Shown piece by piece: positions 1 through 12,406 of a stretch of DNA of 64,000 nt. The stretch is from Apostichopus japonicus. Its lineage: Eukaryota > Echinodermata > Holothuroidea > Aspidochirotida > Stichopodidae. Below the pieces are notes generated by a model that saw nothing but the letters and a program-made list of their open reading frames with translations, did not search any database and was not told where the DNA came from. The position numbers and the translations under genes are program-made. The stretch lies in the NCBI RefSeq assembly GCF_037975245.1, contig NC_092574.1, positions 10,309,713 through 10,373,712 on the forward strand, written 5' to 3'. Each line of letters starts with the position of its first letter. The first letter of the stretch is position 1.

Positions 1-362
1 TTCGCCCAAATGACGCAACAGGGTGTAATCGATGCTCAGGAGCCCAAATCTGCAACTCCCAGGTCCATATCTGCTTCCGTTCGGGAGATACGTGGTCGTA
101 GAGTACAAGATAGAAATACGTGTTCTTTATAAGACTCTGCACAATTTGGAAAACATCCTCTTTTCAGCCCCCTCGCTTGTCCTCTCTGAAACGCCCATCG
201 ACATTTAAATAGGACGTGGAGTAGAAGACACCCTTGTCTTTGTTATTCACCAATTTCGTGTAATTATCTGACCGGGAAAGGCTTTTTGTCTATATTATTT
301 CTATTTGCGCCAAAAATAGGTGTTTTGTCTTTCAAAGTTAAAAAAGTACCTCAGTTTGGTAC

Positions 363-671
363 CCAATTCCAAAATAAACTTCAGATTCGTAATCAGCGTG
401 TCGCGAACTACCAGAAAAGATACACATTTATCGTCTTTGAGCCCTCTTATGGCACTTTTTTCGCTCAGTTTGCAACTTCAGATGAACAAAAGAAAAGCGA
501 AAAACTTTTAGGGACAACAAAAGATTTTAATCCTTTGTTCGTCGTAAAAGTTTTTCGCTCTTCCTTGTTTATGAGGGAAAAAAACTTTTTGTCGCAAAAG
601 CGATAAATGTGTATCTTTTCTGGTAGTTTGCGACACGCTGATTACGAATCTGAAATTTATTTTCGAATTGG
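363..671. repeat. 71 bp inverted repeat inside each satellite monomer (first copy)
   Basis: Arms lie at 363-433 and 601-671 and are reverse complements with about three mismatches across 71 bp. They enclose a 167 bp spacer. The spacer holds a second, imperfect stem formed by the GCGAAAAACTTTTA segment near 499 and its inverse near 560. The structure repeats in every complete monomer, for example 1164-1234 with 1402-1472. It could be a MITE-like insertion amplified as part of the satellite, but I found no clear target duplication just outside the arms. Confidence 0.9.
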
Positions 672-727
672 ATGTATTTTGAGTGCGTGGGAGGCAAAAA
701 ACCTGATTTTAAAAAATCCGTAAGGGT

Positions 728-787
728 AACTATCCCTTGCAATTTTTGCCAAAAATTAACTATCCCTTGCAATTTTTGCCAAAAATT
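728..787. repeat. 30 bp direct duplication inside the monomer
   Basis: Two adjacent 30 bp copies begin AACTATCCCTTG and each ends with a small AATTTTT/AAAAATT stem. The pair is present in the monomers up to the one ending near 7300. The last complete monomer (about 7494-8262) has only one copy, which accounts for most of its shorter length. Confidence 0.9.
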
Positions 788-3700
788 GACCCAAACTCGA
801 TTTCGCCCAAATGACGCAACAGGGTGTAATCGATGCTCAGGAGCCCAAATCTGCAACTCCCAGGTCCATATCTGCTTCCGTTCGGGAGATACGTGGTCCT
901 AGAGTACAAGATAGAAATACGTGTTCTTTATAAGACTGTGCACAATTTGGAAAACATCCTCTTTTCAGCCCCCTCGCTTGTCCTCTCTGAAACACCCATC
1001 GACATTTAAATAGGACGTGGAGTAGAAGACACCCTTGTCTTTGTTATTCACCAATTTCGTGTAATTATCTGACCGGGAAAGGCTTTTTGTCTATATTATT
1101 ACTATTTGCGCCAAAAATAGGTGTTTTGTCTTTCAAAGTTAAAAAAGTACCTCAGTTTGGTACCCAATTCCAAAATAAACTTCAGATTCGTAATCAGCGT
1201 GTCGCGAACTACCAGAAAAGATACACATTTATCGTCTTTGAGCCCTCTTATGGCACTTTTTTCGCTCAGTTTGCAACTTCAGATGAACAAAAGAAAAGCG
1301 AAAAACTTTTAGGGACAACAAAAGATTTTAATCCTTTGTTCGTCGTAAAAGTTTTTCGCTCTTCCTTGTTTATGAGGGAAAAAAACTTTTTGTCGCAAAA
1401 GCGATAAATGTGTATCTTTTCTGGTAGTTTGCGACACGCTGATTACGAATCTGAAATTTATTTTCGAATTGGATGTATTTTGAGTGCGTGGGAGGCAAAA
1501 AACCTGATTTTAAAAAATCCGTAAGGGTAACTATCCCTTGCAATTTTTGCCAAAAATTAACTATCCCTTGTAATTTTTGCCAAAAATTGACCCAAACTCG
1601 ATTTCGCCCAAATGACGCAACAGGGTGTAATCGATGCTCAGGAGCCCAAATCTGCAACTCCCAGGTCCATATCTGCTTCCGTTCGGGAGATACGTGGTCC
1701 CAGAGTACAAGATAGAAATACGTGTTCTTTATAAGACTCTGCACAATTTGGAAAACATCCTCTTTTCAGCCCCCTCGCTTGTCCTCTCTGAAACACCCAT
1801 CGACATTTAAATAGGACGTGGAGTAGAAGACACCCTTGTCTTTGTTATTCACCAATTTCGTGTAATTATCTGACCGGGAAAGGCTTTTTGTCTATATTAT
1901 TTCTATTTGCGCCAAAAATAGGTGTTTTGTCTTTCAAAGTTAAAAAAGTACCTCAGTTTGGTACCCAATTCCAAAATAAACTTCAGATTCGTAATCAGCG
2001 TGTCGCGAACTACCAGAAAAGATACACATTTATCGTCTTTGAGCCCTCTTATGGCACTTTTTTCGCTCAGTTTGCAACTTCAGATGAACAAAAGAAAAGC
2101 GAAAAACTTTTAGGGACAACAAAAGATTTTAATCCTTTGTTCGGCGTAAAAGTTTTTCGCTCTTCCTTGTTTATGAGGGAAAAAAACTTTTTGTCGCAAA
2201 AGCGATAAATGTGTATCTTTTCTGGTAGTTTGCGACACGCTGATTACGAATCTGAAATTTATTTTCGAATTGGATGTATTTTGAGTGCGTGGGAGGCAAA
2301 AAACCTGATTTTAAAAAATCCGTAAGGGTAACTATCCCTTGCAATTTTTGCCAAAAATTAACTATCCCTTGTAATTTTTGCCAAAAATTGACCCAAACTC
2401 GATTTCGCCCAAATGACGCAACAGGGTGTAATCGATGCTCAGGAGCCCAAATCTGCAACTCCCAGGTCCATATCTGCTTCCGTTCGGGAGATACGTGGTC
2501 CCAGAGTACAAGATAGAAATACGTGTTCTTTATAAGACTGTGCACAATTTGGAAAACATCCTCTTTTCAGCCCCCTCGCTTGTCCTCTCTGAAACACCCA
2601 TCGACATTTAAATAGGACGTGGAGTAGAAGACACCCTTGTCTTTGTTATTCACCAATTTCGTGTAATTATCTGACCGGGAAAGGCTTTTTGTCTATATTA
2701 TTTCTATTTGCGCCAAAAATAGGTGTTTTGTCTTTCAAAGTTAAAAAAGTACCTCAGTTTGGTACCCAATTCCAAAATAAACTTCAGATTCGTAATCAGC
2801 GTGTCGCGAACTACCAGAAAAGATACACATTTATCGTCTTTGAGCCCTCTTATGGCACTTTTTTCGCTCAGTTTGCAACTTCAGATGAACAAAAGAAAAG
2901 CGAAAAACTTTTAGGGACAACAAAAGATTTTAATCCTTTGTTCGGCGTAAAAGTTTTTCGCTCTTCCTTGTTTATGAGGGAAAAAAACTTTTTGTCGCAA
3001 AAGCGATAAATGTGTATCTTTTCTGGTAGTTTGCGACACGCTGATTACGAATCTGAAATTTATTTTCGAATTGGATGTATTTTGAGTGCGTGGGAGGCAA
3101 AAAACCTGATTTTAAAAAATCCGTAAGGGTAACTATCCCTTGCAATTTTTGCCAAAAATTAACTATCCCTTGTAATTTTTGCCAAAAATTGACCCAAACT
3201 CGATTTCGCCCAAATGACGCAACAGGGTGTAATCGATGCTCAGGAGCCCAAATCTGCAACTCCCAGGTCCATATCTGCTTCCGTTCGGGAGATACGTGGT
3301 CCCAGAGTACAAGATAGAAATACGTGTTCTTTATAAGACTCTGCACAATTTGGAAAACATCCTCTTTTCAGCCCCCTCGCTTGTCCTCTCTGAAACACCC
3401 ATCGACATTTAAATAGGACGTGGAGTAGAAGACACCCTTGTCTTTGTTATACACCAATTTCGTGTAATTGTCTGACCGGGAAAGGCTTTTTGTCTATATT
3501 ATTTCTATTTGCGCCAAAAATAGGTGTTTTGTCTTTCAAAGTTAAAAAAGTACCTCAGTTTGGTACCCAATTCCAAAATAAACTTCAGATTCGTAATCAG
3601 CGTGTCGCGAACTACCAGAAAAGATACACATTTATCGTCTTTGAGCCCTCTTATGGCACTTTTTTCGCTCAGTTTGCAACTTCAGATGAACAAAAGAAAA

Positions 3701-6700
3701 GCGAAAACTTTTAGGGACAACAAAAGATTTTAATCCTTTGTTCGGCGTAAAAGTTTTTCGCTCTTCCTTGTTTATGAGGGAAAAAAACTTTATGTCGCAA
3801 AAGCGATAAATGTGTATCTTTTCTGGTAGTTTGCGACACGCTGATTACGAATCTGAAATTTATTTTCGAATTGGATGTATTTTGAGAGCGTGGGAGGCAA
3901 AAAACCTGATTTTAAAAAATCCGTAAGGGTAACTATCCCTTGCAATTTTTGCCAAAAATTAACTATCCCTTGTAATTTTTGCCAAAAATTGACCGAAACT
4001 CGATTTCGCCCAAATGACGCAACAGGGTGTAATCGATGCTCAGGAGCCCAAATCTGCAACTCCCAGGTCCATATCTGCTTCCGTTCGGGAGATACGTGGT
4101 CCTAGAGTACAAGATAGAAATACGTGTTCTTTATAAGACTGTGCACAATTTGGAAAACATCCTCTTTTCAGCCCCCTCGCTTGTCCTCTCTGAAACACCC
4201 ATCGACATTTAAATAGGACGTGGAGTAGAAGACACCCTTGTCTTTGTTATTCACCAATTTCGTGTAATTATCTGACCGGGAAAGGCTTTTTGTCTATATT
4301 ATTTCTATTTGCGCCAAAAATAGGTGTTTTGTCTTTCAAAGTTAAAAAAGTACCTCAGTTTGGTACCCAATTCCAAAATAAACTTCAGATTCGTAATCAG
4401 CGTGTCGCGAACTACCAGAAAAGATACACATTTATCGTCTTTGAGCCCTCTTATGGCACTTTTTTCGCTCAGTTTGCAACTTCAGATGAACAAAAGAAAA
4501 GCGAAAAACTTTTAGGGACAACAAAAGATTTTAATCCTTTGTTCGTCGTAAAAGTTTTTCGCTCTTCCTTGTTTATGAGGGAAAAAAACTTTTTGTCGCA
4601 AAAGCGATAAATGTGTATCTTTTCTGGTAGTTTGCGACACGCTGATTACGAATCTGAAATTTATTTTCGAATTGGATGTATTTTGAGTGCGTGGGAGGCA
4701 AAAAACCTGATTTTAAAAAATCCGTAAGGGTAACTATCCCTTGCAATTTTTGCCAAAAATTAACTATCCCTTGTAATTTTTGCCAAAAATTGACCCAAAC
4801 TCGATTTCGCCCAAATGACGCAACAGGGTGTAATCGATGCTCAGGAGCCCAAATCTGCAACTCCCAGGTCCATATCTGCTTCCGTTCGGGAGATACGTGG
4901 TCCCAGAGTACAAGATAGAAATACGTGTTCTTTATAAGACTCTGCACAATTTGGAAAACATCCTCTTTTCAGCCCCCTCGCTTGTCCTCTCTGAAACACC
5001 CATCGACATTTAAATAGGACGTGGAGTAGAAGACACCCTTGTCTTTGTTATTCACCAATTTCGTGTAATTATCTGACCGGGAAAGGCTTTTTGTCTATAT
5101 TATTTCTATTTGCGCCAAAAATAGGTGTTTTGTCTTTCAAAGTTAAAAAAGTACCTCAGTTTGGTACCCAATTCCAAAATAAACTTCAGATTCGTAATCA
5201 GCGTGTCGCGAACTACCAGAAAAGATACACATTTATCGTCTTTGAGCCCTCTTATGGCACTTTTTTCGCTCAGTTTGCAACTTCAGATGAACAAAAGAAA
5301 AGCGAAAAACTTTTAGGGACAACAAAAGATTTTAATCCTTTGTTCGGCGTAAAAGTTTTTCGCTCTTCCTTGTTTATGAGGGAAAAAAACTTTTTGTCGC
5401 AAAAGCGATAAATGTGTATCTTTTCTGGTAGTTTGCGACACGCTGATTACGAATCTGAAATTTATTTTCGAATTGGATGTATTTTGAGTGCGTGGGAGGC
5501 AAAAAACCTGATTTTAAAAAATCCGTAAGGGTAACTATCCCTTGCAATTTTTGCCAAAAATTAACTATCCCTTGTAATTTTTGCCAAAAATTGACCGAAA
5601 CTCGATTTCGCCCAAATGACGCAACAGGGTGTAATCGATGCTCAGGAGCCCAAATCTGCAACTCCCAGGTCCATATCTGCTTCCGTTCGGGAGATACGTG
5701 GTCCCAGAGTACAAGATAGAAATACGTGTTCTTTATAAGACTCTGCACAATTTGGAAAACATCCTCTTTTCAGCCCCCTCGCTTGTCCTCTCTGAAACAC
5801 CCATCGACATTTAAATAGGACGTGGAGTAGAAGACACCCTTGTCTTTGTTATTCACCAATTTCGTGTAATTATCTGACCGGGAAAGGCTTTTTGTCTATA
5901 TTATTTCTATTTGCGCCAAAAATAGGTGTTTTGTCTTTCAAAGTTAAAAAAGTACCTCAGTTTGGTACCCAATTCCAAAATAAACTTCAGATTCGTAATC
6001 AGCGTGTCGCGAACTACCAGAAAAGATACACATTTATCGTCTTTGAGCCCTCTTATGGCACTTTTTTCGCTCAGTTTGCAACTTCAGATGAACAAAAGAA
6101 AAGCGAAAACTTTTAGGGACAACAAAAGATTTTAATCCTTTGTTCGGCGTAAAAGTTTTTCGCTCTTCCTTGTTTATGAGGGAAAAAAACTTTATGTCGC
6201 AAAAGCGATAAATGTGTATCTTTTCTGGTAGTTTGCGACACGCTGATTACGAATCTGAAATTTATTTTCGAATTGGATGTATTTTGAGAGCGTGGGAGGC
6301 AAAAAACCTGATTTTAAAAAATCCGTAAGGGTAACTATCCCTTGCAATTTTTGCCAAAAATTAACTATCCCTTGTAATTTTTGCCAAAAATTGACCGAAA
6401 CTCGATTTCGCCCAAATGACGCAACAGGGTGTAATCGATGCTCAGGAGCCCAAATCTGCAACTCCCAGGTCCATATCTGCTTCCGTTCGGGAGATACGTG
6501 GTCCCAGAGTACAAGATAGAAATACGTGTTCTTTATAAGACTCTGCACAATTTGGAAAACATCCTCTTTTCAGCCCCCTCGCTTGTCCTCTCTGAAACAC
6601 CCATCGACATTTAAATAGGACGTGGAGTAGAAGACACCCTTGTCTTTGTTATTCACCAATTTCGTGTAATTGTCTGACCGGGAAAGGCTTTTTGTCTATA

Positions 6701-8408
6701 TTATTTCTATTTGCGCCAAAAATAGGTGTTTTGTCTTTCAAAGTTAAAAAAGTACCTCAGTTTGGTACCCAATTCCAAAATAAACTTCAGATTCGTAATC
6801 AGCGTGTCGCGAACTACCAGAAAAGATACACATTTATTGTCTTTCAGCCCTCTTAAGGCACTTTTTTCGCTCAGTTTGCAACTTCAGATGAACAAAAGAA
6901 AAGCGAAAAACTTTTAGGGACAACAAAAGATTTTAATCCTTTGTTCGGCGTAAAAGTTTTTCGCTCTTCCTTGTTTATGAGGGAAAAAAAACTTTATGTC
7001 GCAAAAGCGATAAATGTGTATCTTTTCTGGTAGTTTGCGACACGCTGATTACGAATCTGAAATTTATTTTCGAATTGGATGTATTTTGAGTGCGTGGGAG
7101 GCAAAAAACCTGATTTTAAAAAATCCGTAAGGGTAACTATCCCTTGCAATTTTTGCCAAAAATTAACTATCCCTTGTAATTTTTGCCAAAAATTGACCCA
7201 AACTCGATTTCGCCCAAATGACGCAACAGGGTGTAATCGATGCTCAGGAGCCCAAATCTGCAACTCCCAGGTCCATATCTGCTTCCGTTCGGGAGATACG
7301 TGGTCCCAGAGTACAAGATAGAAATACGTGTTCTTTATAAGACTCTGCACAATTTGGAAAACATCCTCTTTTCAGCCCCCTCGCTTGTCCTCTCTGAAAC
7401 ACCCATCGACATTTAAATAGGACGTGGAGTAGAAGACACCCTTGTTTTTGTTATACACCAATTTCGTGTAATTATCTGACCGGGAAAGGCTTTTTGTCTA
7501 TATTATTTCTATTTGCGCCAAAAATAGGTGTTTTGTCTTTCAAAGTTAAAAAAGTACCTCATTTTGGTACCCAATTCCAAAATAAACTTTAGATTCGTAA
7601 TCAGCGTGTCGCGAACTACCAGAAAAGATACACATTTATTGCCTTTGAGCCCTCTTATGGCACTTTTTCCGCTCAGTTTGCAACTTCAGATGAACAAAAG
7701 AAAAGCGAAAACTTTTAGGGACAACAAAAGATTTTAATCCTTTGTTCGTCGTAAAAGTTTTTCGCTCTTCCTTGTTTATGAGGGAAAAAACTTTATGTCG
7801 CAAAAGCGATAAATGTGTATCTCTTCTGGTAGTTTGCGACACGCTGATTACGAATCTGAAATTTATTTTCGAATTGGATGTATTTTGAGAGCGTGGGAGG
7901 CAAAAAACCTGATTTTAAAAAATCCGTTAGGGTAACTATCCCTTGCAATTTTTGCCAAAAATTGACCCAAACTCGATTTCGCCCAAATGACGCAACAGGG
8001 TGTAATCGATGCTCAGGAGCCCAAATCTGCAACTCCCAGGTCCATATCTGCTTCCGTTCGGGAGATACGTGGTCCCAGAGTACAAGATAGAAATACGTGT
8101 TCTTTATAAGACTCTGCACAATTTGGAAAACATCCTCTTTTCAGCCCCCTCGCTTGTCCTCTCTGAAACACCCATCGACATTTAAATAGGACGTGGAGTA
8201 GAAGACACCCTTGTCTTTGTTATTCACCAATTTCGTGTAATTATCTGACCGGGAAAGGCTTTTTGTCTATATTATTTCTATTTGCGCCAAAAATAGGTGT
8301 TTTGTCTTTCAAAGTTAAAAAAAGTACCTCATTTTGGGACCCAATTCCAAAATAAACTTCAGATTCGTAATCAGCGTGTCGCGAACTACCAGAAAAGATA
8401 CACATTTA

Positions 8409-8462
8409 AGAAAAAAACTGATTGAAAAAAAAAACCGGAAGGGTACCTACCACTTGTGATTT
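8409..8462. repeat. Diverged satellite fragment at the array edge
   Basis: After the array breaks off in the left arm, the next ~50 bp (AAAAAAACTGATTG... GGAAGGGTACCTACC) align loosely with the monomer segment near 697-745. The boundary monomer therefore looks internally deleted and degraded. Confidence 0.45.
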
Positions 8463-8507
8463 AATGTTAGGAAGTGTCTTTGTGTGTGTGTATATATAAA
8501 TAATAAA

Positions 8508-8545
<38 letters not shown>

Positions 8546-8555
8546 TATATCTATA

Positions 8556-8598
<43 letters not shown>

Positions 8599-8687
8599 AT
8601 ATCTATATATATATATATATGTGTGTTTGTCTGTGTGTGTGTGTGTATATATATATATACACACACACACAGACACTTTCTAACATT
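8463..8687. repeat. TA/TG microsatellite bounded by an inverted repeat
   Basis: The sequence AATGTTAGGAAGTGTC, followed by TG repeats at the left end (8463), is mirrored by GACACTTTCTAACATT at the right end (8687). The arms match over about 35 bp including the TG/CA and TA tracts. The centre is (TA)n with GATATA-type interruptions. It may be a small MITE around a microsatellite or a fold-back duplication. Confidence 0.75.
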
Positions 8688-9123
8688 ATTCAATCAAATC
8701 TCAATTTAAAGTACAGGTGATTAACTTCTTCATACCCCCGGTTTATAAAGACGTATTTCAAATGATTAAAATAAATTTTAAAAAATCAATCGCAATTCGC
8801 ATAGAAAAACAATATTCAATGTTTTGATATTGGTGACAAGTGACCTTGAGTGATCCTACAGACTCTATTATTCGTATCCTTTAAAGTGTTTGGAATTCGT
8901 TGTTTCCTATTCCCCTGTTTTGATGATGGTAACAGACTACTTTCCTCTGTCGTTGCTTGCAATCTTGTCCTTGCCCGTGTGGAGTATATGGTAATTGGCT
9001 GCGGTATATAGTACCGTCTGCCCCTGTTGTTGATTTCTCATTTGATGATGCGTTCTTATAACTCTCTTCAACACACCAACACATAAGGCTACAGCAGGTA
9101 CATTTTACGAGGCACACATGACA
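8688..9123. other. Unique spacer, nothing recognised
   Basis: No repeat, RNA gene or convincing exon seen. It separates the fold-back microsatellite from the ACGACAC-type minisatellite zone. Confidence 0.5.
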
Positions 9124-9273
9124 TACGACGGATGGCATAAAAAATGATAAACGACGTCATGTCAGCGACACACGCCATCTTGTGAACGACACAAGATACC
9201 ACGTGAGCGACAAACAATCAAAGACACACGACAAACAACACAGAGCATCCATACAACTCGATGCTGACGTGTA
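9124..9273. repeat. Degenerate left flank of the ACGACAC minisatellite
   Basis: Scattered copies of ACGACA, GCGACA and ACACACGAC motifs occur without a regular period. They look like decayed or seed units of the array that follows. Confidence 0.5.
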
Positions 9274-10186
9274 CTACACACGACACATGGCACCAGGCAC
9301 ACGACACGTGGCACAAGGCACACGACATATGGCACCAGGTACACGACACGTGGCACAAGGCACATAACACTTGGCACCAGGTACACGACACGTGGCACAA
9401 GGTACACGACACGAGGCACAAGGTACACGACACTTGGTTTCAGGGACACGACACGTGGCACAAGGCACACGGCACGTGGCACCAGGCACACGACACTTGG
9501 CACCAGGTACACGACACGAGGCACAAGGCACACAACACGTGGCACCAGGCACACGACACGTGGCACCAGGCACACGACACTTGGCACCAGGTACACGACA
9601 CGAGGCACCAGGCACACGACACTTGGCACCAGGTACACGACACGAGGCACAAGGCACACAACACGTGGCACAATGCACACGACACGTGGCACCAGGCCCA
9701 TAACACTTGGCACCAGGTACACGACACTTAGCACCGGGTACACGACACGAGGCACAAGGCCCACAACACGTGGCACAATGCACACGACACATGGCACCAG
9801 GCCCATAACACTAGGCACAAGGTACACGACACTTAGCACCGGGTACACGACACGAGGCACAAGGCACACAACACGTGGCACAATGCACACGACACATGGC
9901 ACCAGGCCCATAACACTAGACACAAGGTACACGACACTTAGCACCGGGTACACGACACGAGGCACAAGGCCCACAACACGTGGCACAAGGCACACGACAC
10001 GTGGCACCAGGCACACGACACGTGGCACCAGGCACACGACACGTGGCACCAGGCACACGACACTTGGCACCAGGTACACGACACTTAGCACCAGGTACAC
10101 GACACGAGGCACAAGGCCCACAACACGTGGCACCAGGCACACGACACGTGGCACCAGGCACACGACACTTGGCACCAGGTACACGC
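9274..10186. repeat. 21 bp minisatellite with 105 bp higher-order repeat
   Basis: Units around the core CACGACACGTGGCACCAGG recur every 21 bp with a few variants (GTGGCACAA, TTGGCACCA, GAGGCACAA). A higher-order block starting ACGACACTTAGCACCGGG recurs at 9721, 9826 and 9931, a spacing of 105 bp or five units. Because 21 is a multiple of three, frames stay open for hundreds of codons on both strands and in several phases at once, giving seven-residue periodic peptides such as VPRVVCL. These are most simply artefacts of the period. Confidence 0.95.
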
Positions 10187-10450
10187 CAAATGGATGATAC
10201 ACGCCATACGATAACGCAGATGGCTAACGACCGGCGACATACTTTTAGGACAAACCACAAACAGTCAAAACTTATAGACACCATGTAGGCGACACGCAAC
10301 ACTGTGTTAGCGACAGAAAACCAACATCACACGACACACCACGGAAGCAGACGAAACAACTCAATGTGATATACGACACACGGCAGACGGCAGACCACAC
10401 ACGGCAGACGACATACGGCAGACGACACACGACACGCGGTAAGACAGACA
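10187..10450. repeat. Degenerate right flank of the minisatellite
   Basis: The sequence is rich in CGACACACG, GGCAGACGAC and ACGGCAGAC motifs. A short irregular cluster of CGGCAGAC units lies at about 10376-10440. The decay resembles that of the left flank. Confidence 0.55.
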
Positions 10451-12393
10451 ACAAACGCAAGACGGATTTTATCCTCCTTTTGGTTCTTACTATATATCGT
10501 TGCCCATATGAAACTATATTAATCACACGTACAACGCTCAATTGGAAATGTCAAAACAATAATTCCAGTGTTACTTAAATAATTATATTTGCAATGAAAC
10601 GTATTGGTTAAGCTAATTATCACCAACACTGTAGTTTATTATTCACTCGTTATCGCAGTTAATTTTAAAGATAAAATACTTGTAGTATCAGCTGATTGCA
10701 CAGATTCCAGTTAGAACGAGATGATGGGAAAGTTACTTGTGTGAAAGGAATGAAGCAACAATCTGATTGACAATACAGTTTATTATGTTACATTACTAGT
10801 AACGGCACATAGTTCTCAAAATATGTGGACCAAAAACGTGTGTTCTGAATCTAAAATCGTTCATTTCATAGACAGGAGATTGTCAATTCGCAGGAAATGG
10901 ACTAGGCTTAGATTTTAACTATTTGTTTATTTGACCGGCATTGGCAACTGATTAGTAACCTTCAAAATGTTGAACCTAAACCCCCAGATATTAATTCTGT
11001 CTCTTGTTTTCATATAGGTTGAGTTTTAAAACGAGATTTACGAAGACAAATATCAAAACGATAACTGAACAACCGGTAGTAATCATAAGTATTTTGGATA
11101 CTTAACACCTCCGTTATCAATGTTGTTAACCAGTTGGTATACACATCAAGTGGTATTATATATACATTTATTTTAAACACATTCGAAATCTACGGAATAA
11201 ACTGTCCATATGCGACACATGTTGATGAAATTTTCACAGGAATCGATATAAAATCGATTGCGATGCAATTTTACTTATAGGTTGCATTTTGGTGCATATG
11301 TTTGAAATACAGTAACCAATGCTGTGTACCATACCAAACTCGACAATTAAATGTAAACAAGGTACACATATGTCCCCAGGTTGTTGGTTATAGTTTATCA
11401 GAATCACACTAAGGAAGTTGATGAAATTAGGCATAAAGTTTCAGAACGTTTTGAAACAGAGCAATAAAAGATAACATTTATTTTGTGGACACAAATTAGA
11501 CCGACTAAACCACAATGTCAGGATGCGGATCACAGAAAGTCAAGGTTTTGCTGTGTAATACTTTTGGATATTAAGCAGCAAAACCTTGCGTTTAAACCTA
11601 ATTAAAGACCTAATTTATAGTCTACATATGCCTCAAATGCATAATTTACCATTATCTAGCTTTTGCTTGTTGCATGGTTTGTTTTGGTTTGTTGTTTTCT
11701 TGTCTTTAGGGGTTGGGAACTCCTTTATAAAATCCTAGATCCCTTCCTTTTGAAAAGGACAGCGTATAATGTCGACTATCACTTTTTTTTTCGAGTTTGG
11801 AATTGATTTCAGACTAGACTCGTTTCAAGATACATTGTAAACTTATTAATTATTTCCGTTCATGCTGGTGAGAATGTTCACCTTGACAAAACAGAACCTG
11901 CTAATTTTCCTTTCAGGATATATAGACATGAGAAGTAAAATCATAATTTTCTATGACATTGAAACAATAATCATTTCCGGTCGTTAAATCGACCAAGTTA
12001 TGTATATATCTCAAAACATTCATTTGACAACCATGCATTGTTACAATTCAGTTAAAATGTTTGTTTAAGAAAGGTCACCCAATCACTGCAAGAGAAAGCA
12101 TCAACTGGATCCACTATCAACGCAAGTCCCCTTACATTGTCTCCATGTGATCATGACACCAGAGGAGAAGTATCACGAGTCGATTCGACAGGGAATCAGC
12201 GGTGTACTAGGCCGACGCGGTCTCCCCGGCCCACAGGGTCCGGGCTGCAAGGCCCCGTGTAGTCGTTAGTGCTGAGCGAGTCAATATCCAGGCATCTACC
12301 AGTGCGAAATATTTCAAAAAATGGCTCACCCAAGCCCAAACCGTGGTTGGGCCACTTGGAATGTTAATTGTCCATTTCTATTTTTGCACCGGA
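10451..12393. other. Intergenic stretch, no gene recognised
   Basis: AT-rich unique-looking DNA. A GC-richer patch at about 12170-12260 is unlike its surroundings but does not match a tRNA, rRNA or coding pattern that I recognise. Confidence 0.5.
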
Positions 12394-12406
12394 GGGGGGG
12401 GGGGGG
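12394..12406 (+). repeat. G13 homopolymer
   Basis: A run of 13 G. It is followed by CTTGCTTCGTCACTG, which resembles the right end of a hAT-type element, but no matching left end or target duplication was found. Confidence 0.9.

Larger units (their letters stand above)
1..8408. repeat. Tandem satellite array, ~801 bp monomer, ~10.5 copies
   Basis: The same block recurs head to tail with landmarks 801 bp apart (800-802 in most copies, 769 bp in the last complete one). The array is already running at position 1, mid-monomer, and stops at 8408 inside the left arm of the monomer's inverted repeat. Copies are nearly identical by eye, differing at scattered single bases: GTCG/GGCG in the central stem, a one-A deletion in some copies, and GAGTGCG/GAGAGCG. 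Frames of 63-124 codons recur in every monomer on both strands. They overlap, have no recognisable domain, and break by frameshift in some copies, so I treat them as by-products of the repeat. No 5S, snRNA, tRNA or histone gene was recognised in the monomer. Confidence 0.97.

Noticed and set aside
721-790. CCGTAAGG followed by AATTTTTG in each satellite monomer, considered as a spliced-leader RNA with an Sm site
   Set aside because: The Sm-like sequence is duplicated inside a small stem, no leader or flanking hairpins are evident, and the deuterostome guess for the host makes a spliced leader unlikely.
286-8119. Recurrent 63-124 codon open frames in each satellite monomer on both strands
   Set aside because: They overlap antisense to each other, are broken by one-base deletions in some copies, have no domain, and exist only because the monomer repeats.
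9162-10202. 346-codon minus-strand frame and several overlapping frames of 95-174 codons
   Set aside because: The 21 bp period is a multiple of three, so all phases without a stop stay open. The heptad composition is the translation of the minisatellite, with no start context or splice signal.
12170-12260. GC-rich patch considered as tRNA or rRNA fragment
   Set aside because: No A/B boxes, cloverleaf or known rRNA core sequence could be matched.
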